A DNA stretch of 64,000 nt from Cryptomeria japonica (GCF_030272615.1 NC_081406.1:164531521-164595520); one strand, 5' to 3'. Numbered from the stretch's first letter, positions 38,606-51,352 are shown. The notes: a model not told the origin generated them from the sequence alone. A program made the numbers and translations.

Positions 38606-39244
38606 TTAGAAAAAGGAACACTTAGATAGTTTACCATACAATTTATGGTCTTTCAATCTTTGCAGGACCATTCTCAAATTCTCCTCATGCTTTCCTAGAT
38701 TTCTAGAGTAGATTAAGATATCATCCAAAAATAGTAACATAAATTTTCCCAAATAGTCATGGAATACATGGTTCATGAGACTCATGAAAGTAGAGGGGGC
38801 ATTTGTAAGACCAAAAGGTACCACTAGAAACTCATAATGGTCGTACCTAGTTCAAAAAGTTTGTTTCGGGATATGTTCTTCCCTAATCCTTAACTCCTGA
38901 TAACTTGATCTTAAATCTATTTTGGAAAAGATTGTAGCTCCCTTCATTTGATCAAATAAGTCATCAATTCTAGGTAGAGGATACCTATTTCTAATGGTAA
39001 CTTTGTTTAGAATCAGATAATCTTTGCACAACCTCAAAGTTCCATCCTTAACAAATAGAATTGGGGCTCTCCAAGGAGACACACTAGGTCTAATCAATCC
39101 TTTCACCATTAGATATTTCAATTGCATCTTAAGCTCCTTTAATTCAAAAGTGTTCATTCTATATGGGGCTTTTGAGATAGGCCCAGCTCCTGGAACTAGG
39201 TCTATGGTGAAATCCATCCGTCGCTTAGCGGGAGATCTTGGCAA
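38606..39244 (-). pseudogene. Gypsy reverse transcriptase, decayed
   Basis: A long segment at 39,244-38,852 reads the N-terminal and finger regions: [20 protein letters not shown], then [38 protein letters not shown] and [17 protein letters not shown] stop follows, then [20 protein letters not shown] and the catalytic box [11 protein letters not shown] at about 38,735-38,705. A second stop comes after KLSKCSFF. These are the standard gypsy RT blocks in order, so identity is secure and loss of function is clear. Confidence 0.93.
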
Positions 39245-39322
39245 CTCTTCACGAAAGACAACTTGGTATTCTTGGAGAATTGGATGATACTTTAGGCTAG
39301 GAGTTGGATCCTCATTGCCTTC

Positions 39323-39760
39323 CTATTCCTTCACAAGATATATTTTGCTCCCTTTTTTTGTTGCTGGCTTAACTTGCATGGCTGAAATCATCCTCACCAC
39401 TAGCGGGCTTTGGATTCTTTGGAGAACAACAAATCTTCCTTGGTCATCCATGCATTCAATATTCTTATTGTAGCAATCCAATTTATCTTGATTCTCTTGG
39501 AACCAGTCCATTCCTAAGATTAGGTCACAAGATCCTAATTGGGTGACCCATAGGTTTACCTTTGTTTTTATAGTTCCCAAGTCAAAATCAGCTCCTTGTA
39601 GGCATAAATTACTCTTTTGTGTCTTACCCGATCCAAAGTCAACCTCCATCTCCTCTCAACTTAAACTTTTAGGATCAATTTTAAATTTTTTTATAACATC
39701 CGGAGATATAAAACTATTTGTGGTTCATAAATATGCCAAAATAGAAATAGATTGATCAGG
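39323..39760 (-). pseudogene. Gypsy aspartic protease, active site lost
   Basis: The C-terminal block LGSCDLILGMDWFQENQDKL is typical of gypsy protease. The N-terminal block reads ILAYL, a stop, then TTNSFISPDVIKKFKIDPKS. The expected D-S/T-G-A-T-H before SFIS is absent, so the catalytic Asp has been lost. Two stops interrupt the domain. Confidence 0.8.
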
Positions 39761-39869
39761 AAGTGTACCTTGAAGCTCTATTAGTGAACCTTGTTGGTCT
39801 TCTTGACGATTATCCACAGTGGCATAAATATGAGTAGTAGGATTGGCGGTGTTGTTTTGGATTATTTGG

Positions 39870-40850
39870 ACAATTATTCTTGTAGTGGTCACCTCCACGT
39901 ATCCAACATCCACCTATTGGTCCTCTTTTTCATTTCTTTGTCTCTTATGGAATCAACCTGTGCCCCTTGCTTAGATATTTTTTTGTCTTTTGTCTTCCTT
40001 ATCTCTTTTATAGTCTGAGCCATGATTCTCTCTATGGTTCTAGGCCCTCTTAAACTATTGTGAAGCCTTTCCTTTAAACCTAGCTGCATGAAAATCATTC
40101 ATTTTATTTTTTGAAAGATGGTAGGATTGGCCTTAGTTTTGTTTGTGTTCTTGTTTACTTTTTGTTTCTCCTCAACAACTAAGCCCACCTCCACAACTTG
40201 GTTAAAATTTTTATGGTCGAGTGAGCTTGGTTGTGCAAATAATACTTCTATTTAGTCCCAAAATAAACTTGTTCACTTGATCATCTTCCTCTTTCATATA
40301 GTGCACATGACGGAGTAGGTTCATGAATCAGGCTTTGTATTCTATCACTAACATTCCTCCTTGGTGAAGCGAATGAAATTTTGTCATCTTTTGATCTCGA
40401 TGATGGGCATATAGGTACTCCTTATGAAACCACTTGGTGAACTTCTCCCTAGAAGTCAATTGACATATATCATAATTCTTTATTTCTACCAAGTGGTCCC
40501 ACCACAATGAGGCTTCACCTTCTAGCTAGTAGATATCAATTATAGCCTTAGTGTTGGAGTCCAATTCTAACAACCCAAATTATTTATTCATCCCAATTAA
40601 CCAAGATTCATGAACATCTCTACCCCCTGTACCATCAAACTCAGGCGCTTGCCTTTTTTTCAATTCTCGAATCAAAGGATCCTTTTTTATGCCTCTTGGT
40701 CGCCCAGTAAGAGGGTGAGTCATGTAAGTGGGAATTCTAGAGCTAATTTGATAATCTAGATTTGTCTTCTCATTGGAATCTCTATCGTTCTCTTCAATAC
40801 CAATACCTGTGTTATGGTTGGTACCTTGTTCTTTTTGTCTTGTCAATTTT
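39870..40850 (-). pseudogene. Gypsy gag with degenerate zinc knuckle
   Basis: The minus strand starts near 40,846 and reads RQAPEFDGTGGRDVHESWLI, the usual opening of the plant gypsy capsid region. Capsid-like text follows (LEGEASLWWDHLVEI, then QLTSREKFTKWFHKEYLYAH), with stops. The zinc knuckle at 39,908-39,870 reads CWIRGGDHYKNNCP: the second Cys of CX2CX4HX4C is Arg, consistent with a TGT to CGT change. Confidence 0.8.
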
Positions 40851-41705
40851 TCAATTTGCTTCTCTTGAGAAACTATCCTTGTCTGAAGGGCATTTAACTT
40901 TGCCTACAACTCCTCTAGTATAGTAGGAGGCATTGATGTAGCACCCCTACTTGCACATAGGACTTCAACAAGGCTAGGGCTAGCTCCCCTCCTTAAGGTT
41001 CTCTTCATGATGGTAAGCTAACTCTATGAGATGAATCAAATATTATTTTAATTACCAGTGAATATCTTATTTTCCACTTACTCATATTTGTTAATTATTA
41101 ATTAGAAATTGAAGCCAAATTCATTAAGTCAACATTTTATTTCCAACTTTTAAATATCAATTCCAATGAAGTTTATAATGCCCTCAAGATACAATAATTT
41201 ATATAAGATCAAAATTTCCATTCTTATATAAGATGATGATGATTATTTAGTACTATTTCATTTTCCTTCAACATAATTTTTTTCTTAATTACATTGTTGG
41301 AGTTTCCTCCTCAAACTCCTCTTCAGTATCTTCCTCCTCTAAGGTACTAATAGTGCCACTCATGCTAGCATGAACTTGGTTATATTTTGCAATTGTTTCC
41401 TTGGAAATGATAGGAGCATTATGTCCACAGCCAAAAGGGAAATCTCTAACTACAAAAGTTTTTGCCTTTAGATTTTAATATGGAGTTTCTTTTCGCGGCT
41501 CCAAACTATTGAAAGGTTTGGGCCAACTTCTTTCCTTTCTTTATTTTGAGTCGTTTAATGGTTTCATCTAATATCTATATGTCAGTGATTTCTACTATTT
41601 TTGTTTTTGACAATTTGGTAACAAGTGCCTTGGATCGTTTTGGGCCCATTTGTTGGGGGTTTGGTTTTCCTGTCGCTTTCTTGTTTCCCTTTCTTCGACG
41701 TCCCA

Positions 41706-41797
41706 TGTCTACCAAAATCAAGTACCCATAATATCATTAATTAAGTGTTAGCACCTAGGTCCTAAGGTCAATATCTATGCTCTGATACCTATCTAAT
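41706..41797 (-). other. Gypsy primer-binding site and leader
   Basis: Directly inside the 5' LTR, the minus strand carries AGGTATCAGAGCA (11-bp core at plus 41,779-41,789). It matches the initiator-methionine tRNA primer site TGGTATCAGAGC except for the first base. A short ORF begins at 41,706 with MGRRRKGNKKATGKPNPQQM and stops after about 45 codons. Confidence 0.75.
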
Positions 41798-44700
41798 GAC
41801 AACCCCAAATCAGACCAAAAATTTGAACATTTTTTTAATAAAAAGAAAATGATAGTAGAAGAGTAATGAACAACCAAGGCAACAATAAAATAGTATTCAT
41901 TAACTTGTAATTCTCCTAAATCATAAAACTTATTCTATTCCATAAGTAATTTACAATTTACCAATTGATTACATCACAAGAGCAATAGAGGGCTAATAGA
42001 TAATGTTACCCGAATTCATACCATAATTGTCGGTCTGATCATGAAGACTCTTCACTTAAATCTTCCATTTTTTGTCTCAAGGGTGCAATACAAATCCTCA
42101 AATGTGGATATAATCCCTATCCACCCCTCAAATTGGATTTTGTGGCCCGCAGTGAGAGAGTATATGGTTAGATTGTGTTGCTAAGAAAGTGGGTATACAC
42201 CTAAAGACAAACTACACATGGTGTTCTTACCATTGTAAAGTAAGGTATCAAAGACATAACACTACTACTTACTGAAGCTTGGTATGTTACCTACTTATGC
42301 TTCACTAGAATCTCTTTTTCCTGTAGTCCATCTGACGAGTAAACAACCATGGACATCCATTGTCGACATGTTGCTAGCACCAAGAACCATACTCTCCTGA
42401 CGAAATCTATCCTATCTATGTGGCATGACTAACAGTCATCCAACATTATATGCTCCTTGACTATTTTCAATCTCGAACATTGATAAGCTTATCTGTTTAT
42501 GGTTCATAGGATTTTCATTGGTGATCACCATAGATGGAGAAGGGTAGCCTATCCAATGAGGTATTAAACCTCTACTTATGCCCTTATAGGGCCCTTACTC
42601 CATCTGTAGCCATAAAAGCTAGCACAAGTGTATCTTGCTTAACACTTTCTAGAAGAGAGATTTCTAATTTAGAATACGTAGGTTCCATCTCAACCATCTC
42701 TAGGTTTAAACTACCCATTTTGGTGTTGTTTGACATGAGGGTTTCTTAATCTACTCAATCCATAAGATGTTTGTTTGTTATTATACTAGGAGGATAAGCC
42801 CTTCATTTAAGAATTCACTAAGGCAGACAATCCCAAAACAAAACCAATGATGGTTGCTGCTACCATTTCCAAGCTTTTAAAAGGTAATGCAACTATTTTG
42901 TATTATATTACAACAATGAGTAGGTTCCAAAACATGTTTGAATGATGAGAATGCTTGCTAAGAAACCCCTTGGTTGAGGATTTTTTTAACTATTTAAATC
43001 CTCCATTTTTTTCTTTTGTTGACAACCGCTCCTACTTGAAATTCAAGTTAGAATATCCTTACAATTTCATACACACAATTATATAGCCACCACATGACCA
43101 ATTCTATTTTACTAATCAAAGTTAATTTAGTAGTTGGCTGTTCATAGCATAATAATACCATTTCCATTACAAAAGTCAATGTATTTTGAGGGGACTATGT
43201 TGTTTGATCTATTTTATTTCAGCTATCTCATTAGAAAGATTTGACACTAACATCAAAGGAGATATACTGCTGCTCTAAAATAAATAAATTATATGCCTGA
43301 ATTTTAACATGAACCAACTCCGAAAATTAACACCTCTAAACATTCTTACAACTAGTATGCTATTATATCTATCTATTAGCTGATTTGCTAAATGCACCTG
43401 CCCAAATTCATGGTTGTAGGAAATATATGAAAAGCAGAGAGAATCAGTAGACAATGAAGGGTTTCAAAATAACTTACAAATGAGAGTGCTGGTATTATAA
43501 CTAGAGTGTTGTAAATCAGCAAGGTAGGGAATCTAATTTTTTTTTTTCTATGTTAAATACACAAAACCACAACTCTTGGCATTCATGACAAATTTTAATT
43601 ATTGATATTGAAATGTTGTTCATTGAACCATGATAGAAAATAGAAATCTAATTAAAAATAATGATTTGAATTAATGAACTCTTAGGTTTTCCCAATTGCT
43701 TGAACCTGCAACTTTCTTCTTTTCTCTCCACCTTGGCTGCAATCCCTCATGTTTTTCTCCTTCCTAGCACAAAATGAAAATTGATGATCTCCATTATAAT
43801 GTGTCATGGGTTTTTTAAGCATTCTCGACAACTTAATTCTTCCTATCTCTACAAGCATGAATATCATAACATTTCTAATGGCAAAGCACTCCCTTTATCC
43901 TTCCTTCAGCTCTCCTATGCCTCCAAAAATGCTTATTTACTACCCTCTCCTGTGTAGCTTCTCCAAAATTTATTTTTGTCATGCCCTTCCTACCCATGTG
44001 TTTTCTTTTTTTTTTTCATATTTTGCTTGTTTTATTTTATTTCCTTCCCTTTATGCATTCAATGATTTTGACCATTTATAACTTAACTACTACTCGTATT
44101 TGCAATCCCTTCCATATGTTATAAATTTAATTATTTATACATGTTTCCTTTTATTTATTTATATATTTTAATTTATGTTTATAATTATATTTTATTGCTA
44201 TTCATCATTTGATATATATTTATTATATATAATAAATTCATTTAAATATATTTTAGTAAATTTATTATTATTTAATGCCTTTATTTACTAGACATAATTA
44301 GGACATTATCAATGTTTACAGACATAATCAGTAATGAATAATCCATAGCGATTAAATAAATTTCTAGGGTCTTAGTATTAAATGGCAATTCAAACAATTC
44401 TTGGTAGGCTCGCTAATCTTCCTAAAGACATTATTAAATAAATTACAAATGCCAATTTAATTGGATTGTGAAAATCTAAATGATTGGAAGGGTTAACCAA
44501 AGACCTTGACACAAGAATGACATTGGACTACTTATCTCTCACCAACATAACCACAAAATCCATCTTGTTTTGCACCCTTGTACCTGCAACCAACAACTAA
44601 ACTCATACAAGTCCACCCACAAATTATTAGTCTGAGTAAATCTAAACAAAATAAATGCATTAAATTACAAATAACATAGTAAAGACAATAATTATATTCC

Positions 44701-44862
44701 ATAATATTAGCATCAAGTTTACAACTGGCACACACATGTGCGTGCACACTCTCACACACACATATTGTCCATATAACAAAGTCCAGAACTCAACCCCTAG
44801 TCCAAATTAAATTGGGGCTAGGGTCATGCAAAAGTATTAACATGGTTCCTAGGGGCTATGGC
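41797..44862 (-). repeat. 5' LTR of Ty3/gypsy element
   Basis: Partner of 33,114-36,193. The outer end on the right is eroded: the match stops at ctatg (44,861), about ten bases short of the TG terminus preserved in the other LTR. Beyond it lies the dispersed repeat copy 2. Confidence 0.8.
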
Positions 44863-44867
44863 AAAAT

Positions 44868-45350
44868 TATAGTTTTGACATAAGATATAGGCACTTATAA
44901 GATAGTGAGGTCATGCTTTTTGAGGTGAACTGTTAGAATATGTAAAATCCTCATTAGTTGGTTTTATTATTTGGTCACAAATCTTAGTAATATTGTCCTA
45001 ATTTCATTTCTAAATATAGAAAGTACACTTGGATAATTCATCTACCTCCAATTGTTTAAATTTACTCTAGTTTGATTATTCCTTATGTATACATGCCTTT
45101 TTGTACTAACATTCACTAACTTAATTTAAGAGTTGTGATAGGTTATGTAATAATTTAAGTTTAAAATAAGTGTAAAATAACTTAGTGCAAGGGTAACTTG
45201 TACAACTCCTACTTCTAAGAGCATAACTAAAAAGTAAAAAAAAATTAATGCAACTTAGAATAACATTATAATTTTCATGACTTCAAGATTGCTCCACATG
45301 ATGCAAGAAGATATTATAGCGGTGTGTTAGGTTACTTTTGATGAATCCTC
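44868..45350 (+). repeat. Dispersed repeat, copy 2
   Basis: Homologous to 25,145-25,680. It fills the short space between the right end of the gypsy 5' LTR and the outer end of the copia 3' LTR. Confidence 0.65.
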
Positions 45351-45362
45351 AATAAGATAACT

Positions 45363-46493
45363 ATTGGAATCAATGAACATTGAGAGTGGGAGGGGGGGTG
45401 ATTTAGTGTTGTGCAATTTTAAACATTCATTATCTGATTCTTAACCCACCTGAAGCAACAAAATGAAAGATAGATGCAAAACATAAAACAAATAATCACC
45501 AACACAATAACACCAAGATTTTTACATGGAAACCTCGTTAAGGGAAAAGCCATGGTCGGATTCAAACCCACAATATTTTTATACTCTTCTATAGAAATAT
45601 TACAAGAGGGGAATGCACATGCATTCAGGCACATTGCCTAGAGCACATTGCTCAATTACAAATAAGGGCTTTAACTCAGAAGGCTCACTACCTTACAAAT
45701 GTTTTTAAGAGATTACAATGAAGTTTGAACTATGAGTTAGCATCAAAAAATGCTCGAATATAGTTCCATTTAAAAGCACAAAATGCATATTCACACATTG
45801 CTCTGCAACTCAGCTCTATTTTGATATACCACTTCCATCAAGAGCACAATTCTAACAACTGCGTACGTGAAACTATGCACAATCACTCATACATACTTCC
45901 CACACAACTACCAATATCAAAAATAGTCATTACAATCGATCTTATATATATATGCAACACAAGTTAAGAACCATTACATGTCATCTGTAAGAACACGCCT
46001 CAAAAGGTGAAACATGTAAATTGGTTGGCTCAAATCCATCTCCAATGCATATGCAAACCAAAACAAAATATCCACACACATCCCACAAGACATCTCATCA
46101 TCCTCGAACACATAATCAATCACCAAAATCACTTCGTAAAATCCACAAGCTAAATTTGCACACGTTACCATTGATATGCATTGTTCTTATCAATAACTGG
46201 TTTATTATATCTTCCAACTTACATCAAACTCAATATAGGAGACCAAAAACCAAAAATAAGACATATTACATATCTACAAGTCTTCTTCAAAATCTGCAAA
46301 GAAAAGTACTTCGCCAAAATAATCTGCCAACCAAAACATTGAACACTCTACCGGACACACATTCGCTTATCAGACCTCACTGGACTCAATCAATCTTCCG
46401 AAATGATGACATCAGGAATTGTGGATACCAAATCCGATATGAGTTTCTATCAATGACAATATCTCATCATACCTATAATGTCTCTTGCCAACA
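45363..46493 (-). repeat. 3' LTR of a copia-like element
   Basis: On the minus strand it begins TGTTGGCAAGAGACATTATA, directly after the purine tract CCAAAGGGGGAAAT (46,507-46,494). It contains CGAGGTTTCCATGTAAAAAT and CTTGGTG, a motif common in Ty1/copia LTRs. Near its end are the C-run CACCCCCCCTCCC and finally TTGATTCCAATA, close to the usual TTCCAACA terminus. Length is about 1.13 kb. No second LTR lies in the window. The 171-aa plus-strand frame inside it is an antisense shadow. Confidence 0.75.
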
Positions 46494-49400
46494 ATTTCCC
46501 CCTTTGGCATCGATGGCAACACTTAATGAAAAATGACTAAGTGTTGGACCAAAACCAAGATGTATACACTGCAACAAAAAATCTAACTACCAGACTTAAA
46601 AAATCAATAACTCCCCCTAAGATCTACATTTTTGACTTATCTACTATCTCCCTTTGACATTAATGGCAAATGAAGAGTTCCGAAAATAAAAATTGCAAAC
46701 CAAAAATGATATGTACACATAGTCCTTTTATACTCACAAAAACTTGAAGATGTCAACATAATAATTCTTCAAGGAATTTAGATGACTATCTCACTATCCC
46801 ATCTCTTCTTGAGACTCTCCATCATAGTTATGACCCCACTGAGTAAGTATGCAAATGCCTCTACTAACCTGAGATCGGATGGGTCTGAAGATTTCATGGA
46901 AGCTTGAGAATCTTCCAAACCACTAAGCATAATATCCATTTTAGGAGTAATAAGGCTCCTAAGTTCACAAACTCAACCAATTATTTTTTCCCTTTCCTGA
47001 TTCTGTCTCCTAATTTTATGAAGCAAAGATAATACTTGTTTTTCAGTTTTCCCCAGGGAGATTGATAATTTGATCCTCATGCTATTTAACCTTCTCCTTG
47101 ATATTTTGAGTGAACTTGGATAGCTTCAAACATGACTTATAGATGTTTCCTCCCTTAGATAGTGCATCCTGAACACCTTTTATGCCAGCATCCAAAGTGA
47201 TTCTATCATCTGCAACCATATTCTTCAGTGTCTGAAACCTTCTTGCATAAAATTCATTGTGGACTTTCTCTTAAGTAGATTTCTCAAATGATTGAAAGTA
47301 ACTATCCACATAATTGATTAGGCTTTTCAAATTATCGGAAGGGGTGACTGATGGGTCCTTTTGAAATGAGGGTAGGAGTTTTTCTAAGACACCAGATGCC
47401 AAAGTGACTAGCTCACTATAATTTGTGTATGATTTCATCAAGTCTTTACTGGCTTTGGCATGAGAAAATGTAACTAATTTAAGCACCTGGACAGGGGATA
47501 AAGAAGCTAGGTTGATAGGACCATGAGTGAATTTAGGATCCTCTTCATAGATTTGCTTCCCCTTTACTAGTTTCTCAGTCTCTTGACTCAACTTCAACCT
47601 TAACTTTATGCTTCTCGTGATCAATGTCCTCAACAACTCCAACTACTTTAGAAACCAATTTTGCTGATTGTCCTTCCAGAGTAGAAGGTTCATCAGTTTT
47701 AGGCATACCTAGGCTTTCTGAAACAATCTTCTCAACATCTTCCTAGATTTCTTCGAAATCACCTCATACTGATTTTTCAATAGGATTTCTCTTAGAATCT
47801 ATTCGATTTCCTTTCTAAAATCATCACGCTTACAAATCATTATTTTGTTTACTCTTTTCTTGCTTTTGAACATCTCCTTGTTTTCCTCAAGAATTTGGTC
47901 AAATTTTGTCTTAGCTATCATCGGATAGAGTTGAATCAGCACATATTCTCTAATCCTTTCTTCCTCTATTCTAGATGATTCTTTCCTCATGTCTAGAATA
48001 TCATACAAACTCTGAGGATTTTTTGACATTATTTCAATAAGGGCTCTATTGTATTTATTCAAATATTGAATAGTTGCCTCTTTTATGATTCTCTTACCAG
48101 CATCATCCAACAACTCATAATATTTAGAAATAGGTTTGAGGTTAGCTTCCTTAATGATGGTTTCCTTAACCTTCCTTACAGTCACCACAGAATCATCTGA
48201 TTGGCTCTTCATGTTGGGCCGCTTCTCACTGGATGATTTGCCTTTGACATCTTTAGCAAATTTAGCAGTCTTCTTTATTTCCTTGACCACATCATTTGGT
48301 TCAGTTTCTTCATCATCAGGCATGAGTACTCTTGCTTGTCCTCACTTCCTTTTACCTTCACCAAATGGTTTAGCTTGGGACTTGGGGCATGGGTGAACTG
48401 ATAGGTTTGTAACCACTAGATGAGGGTATATATCCCTTTGGCTTCTTAGGCTTGGGAATAGGAGCTTCTGGTTTAGCCTTCTTTGGTTTAACCATATCTT
48501 CTTCCTTCAAAATATTATTTTCTTTGGCATTCCTGACTGCATTCCTAGAGATTCACATGCCCTCTGCCAACTACTCAACCTCCTTCCTAGTTTTTCTCTA
48601 CATCTCAAGCTTCTTGAACTTAGTGTGTAAGTCCAAGCTCTTCTCTTTATAGGTTTCAAACCTTTCCTCTGATGTATCCATTGGTTTTCTTAACAAATAT
48701 TGGGCATATGCATCAAGAATATGTCCTACCTCATATCCCCTAGGTACGATCCATAAGGTTATAGGCTCTACCACTTCCATAAGATACTGGTCTGTATCAA
48801 CCATAAAGCATATTGTGTCTTCAAATTTTTCCCTATCTCCTTAGGAATTCGTTCTCTTCTTTGCATCATGCTTTGGAATATTTTGAAGTTTCCCCATAGA
48901 ATGCCATTACAGACTATAGCATCTCCAAGACCATAGAGTGCTTCTTTTATTTGCACTACTATTAGCCTGTCATAAGCCCACTGCACATTCCCAACACCCG
49001 AAATCTCATTCATAAAGTATAAGTATAGGCATATGATCAAGGTTTAATATTTGAATACATGCTTCTTATCTTGTTAGATCTTCTTTAAATTGCTCAACAA
49101 CTCTCTTTGGAGCATGTCACACAAATCATACTTTTTATCTTCTTTCAATATCTGATAAGCTGCACAGATAGTTGTATCGGATACTGCATTGTCTCAGTTG
49201 GATTGATATAATTTGTAACCCATCACCATTGATGCAAATTTGATATCATATTCAACAATATCATTGATTTTCATCAACCTATTGTTAAATTGGGAACCAA
49301 TTGCTTGTGTTACCATTTGTTTCTTGACATGTCTCAAAGCAGGCACCTCAGTGACTGAGCTTAAACAGGTTACTGCCTTGATTGCACGTAGGGTTATCTT

Positions 49401-49620
49401 GTAAGGTTTATAATGAATTCATCATGTATCCTGTTTATAATATACCGAACCCACTCTGGCTCATCAAACACCAGAAAATTAATGAACTACGCAAAACTCT
49501 TCTCCTCAATCGACTTAAATTCATGTATCAAGTTACCCATTCACCAATCATGTGTTTTGTATATGGTTTCATCTTTTGTGCACTTCTGAGCTTTCAATGT
49601 TACAATGGATGTAAACATTA
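46494..49620 (-). mobile_element. Copia-like 3' internal region with unrecognised broken ORF
   Basis: Upstream of the copia 3' LTR, the minus strand carries a broken ORF from about 49,620 to 47,271. Parts are INFLVFDEPEWVRYIINRIH (about 49,500-49,420), 48,804-48,598 (VEPITLWIVPRGYEVGHILD), 48,323-47,799 (Lys/Glu-rich, predicted helical) and 47,642-47,271. Nothing resembles copia gag, integrase or RT. An extra ORF between pol and the 3' LTR is typical of Sireviruses, where it is called env-like, so this is a plausible position-based reading. The 5' part, with pol and the second LTR, is missing or was replaced. It might instead be a gene captured by a non-autonomous element. Confidence 0.5.
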
Positions 49621-49624
49621 GAAT

Positions 49625-50160
49625 AATGATCTAATTTCAAGAAATTATAAAAAAATATGTGCTGAAATTTATACATTATGCAATATGCAAGTTATAAAAA
49701 TATAAGAAACAAAAAGTTAACTAGAAATAAAAGACAAATGATAAAATTTCTTAAAAATATATATATTATATATATAACTTTAATCTAAATATAAAATATA
49801 AAAACTTATTAGTTTACATCATCCTTATTTTAATTAACAATTATAAAAAATAAAAAATATTAAAATTATTGATTTTAAACATCTTAGTTAGGCCAAAAAT
49901 ATGGAAAACACCATTGTGTCTTGACCAATCATTTAGTTTGTCAATAATTTCACGTTGAATGTCATGAGAACCCAAAATCATTTTGTAAATAAACTTAAAA
50001 AACATTTTGGTCAATGATCTCGTGAAGTTTAATGGCAACCATATCAATTCAAAAGAAAAGTTAACTTAGCCAAGGAGAATGATATGGCCTCTACATGACC
50101 AATTACACAAGATAGTTGGCTTACCATAACATGTATCCAATGAAGTAGATAAAGTATGAC
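49625..50160. other. AT-rich stretch, nothing recognised
   Basis: Very AT-rich; no gene or repeat partner seen. Confidence 0.45.
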
Positions 50161-50204
50161 ATCATTATTTATTAAAGCTATGAGATTTCCACAATCCATT
50201 TTGC

Positions 50205-50723
50205 ATTTCTAGTGTATTTTTTTCTGGATTCGATTGTGTGTATATTTTTCCATCAACGTTTCGAATCACACTCCGTGATTCATCATCAGGATGATAAGAA
50301 TTCCCAAGACATGAAAGATGTTGAGTTGCAGATTTGAGGCAAAATATAAAGAGGAGAGGGGTGGGGGAAGGCACGGGAAACAAGGAGAGAGGAAAGAGAA
50401 AAGGAAAAGACCACCTGAAGGATGAGAGACCTAAAACACTCCAAGGAATAAACCACCCACAAAAAAGAAAAAAGGAAAGCTCAGCACCATAATCAAAACC
50501 ACTAAAGAACAAAAAAGAAGAAGAGAAAATGGGATAAAAATAAAAAACTAAAAGAATAAAAAAATGATTATAAATACATAACGGAATAAACACAAAGGCA
50601 TAGACCAAAAGACAAAAACCAGAAACAAATAAGAAAAGAGAAAATTACAATTCCAAAAGAATGAGCATATAAAAATAAACACAAGAGGAGGTCTAAAATC
50701 AAATATAAACTAAATAAACAAAT
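50205..50723 (-). repeat. Palindrome left arm
   Basis: Reverse complement of 50,834-51,352. Each position x pairs with 101,557 minus x throughout. Confidence 0.95.
50251..50293 (-). ncRNA. Hammerhead-ribozyme-like motif (left arm)
   Basis: Mirror copy of the motif at 51,264-51,306, read on the minus strand; same core, stems and caveat. Confidence 0.6.
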
Positions 50724-50833
50724 AGGAAAATAGACCACAGGGGGAGAGGGCGATGCATAAATGAGGAAGAAAGAGGAGGAGAAGTCAGGGAGGGGGGCGG
50801 GGATGACGCTGGAGGGCAAGAAGAAGAGGGTGC

Positions 50834-51352
50834 ATTTGTTTATTTAGTTTATATTTGATTTTAGACCTCCTCTTGTGTTTATTTTTATATGCTCATTCTT
50901 TTGGAATTGTAATTTTCTCTTTTCTTATTTGTTTCTGGTTTTTGTCTTTTGGTCTATGCCTTTGTGTTTATTCCGTTATGTATTTATAATCATTTTTTTA
51001 TTCTTTTAGTTTTTTATTTTTATCCCATTTTCTCTTCTTCTTTTTTGTTCTTTAGTGGTTTTGATTATGGTGCTGAGCTTTCCTTTTTTCTTTTTTGTGG
51101 GTGGTTTATTCCTTGGAGTGTTTTAGGTCTCTCATCCTTCAGGTGGTCTTTTCCTTTTCTCTTTCCTCTCTCCTTGTTTCCCGTGCCTTCCCCCACCCCT
51201 CTCCTCTTTATATTTTGCCTCAAATCTGCAACTCAACATCTTTCATGTCTTGGGAATTCTTATCATCCTGATGATGAATCACGGAGTGTGATTCGAAACG
51301 TTGATGGAAAAATATACACACAATCGAATCCAGAAAAAAATACACTAGAAAT
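50834..51352 (+). repeat. Palindrome right arm
   Basis: Reverse complement of 50,205-50,723. It is strongly pyrimidine-rich, then ends in the hammerhead-like motif and the tail ccagaaaaaaatacactaga. Confidence 0.95.
51264..51306 (+). ncRNA. Hammerhead-ribozyme-like motif (right arm)
   Basis: In order: CATC (stem I 5' strand, 51,264-51,267), the conserved core CTGATGA (51,268-51,274), one extra T, stem II GAATCAC / GTGATTC with loop GGAGT (51,276-51,294), GAAA (51,295-51,298), CGTT, then GATG (51,303-51,306), which pairs fully with CATC. The self-complementary ACGT after GAA fits the minimal stem III seen in hammerheads that work as dimers, with cleavage expected after the second T of CGTT. 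This is a type I layout. The extra T between core and stem II departs from consensus and may weaken activity. Penelope-like elements are known to encode hammerheads. Confidence 0.65.

Larger units (their letters stand above)
33114..44862 (-). mobile_element. Ty3/gypsy LTR retrotransposon, inactive
   Basis: The minus-strand order is 5' LTR (41,797-44,862), primer-binding site, leader ORF, gag, protease, reverse transcriptase, RNase H region, integrase, polypurine tract and 3' LTR (33,114-36,193). RT before integrase is diagnostic of Ty3/gypsy. The integrase tail ends with motifs like VFWDQYGQQGTTWEDE and YPYLF, as in many plant gypsy pol proteins. Stops and frameshifts lie in every domain, and a ~244-bp foreign insertion sits in the RT/RNase H region. 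LTR divergence by eye is of the order of one site in ten, so the insertion is old. Leader sequence outside the 3' LTR suggests a past tandem or recombined structure. Confidence 0.88.

Noticed and set aside
46021-46536. 171-aa plus-strand ORF
   Set aside because: Lies antisense within the copia 3' LTR and has no domain.
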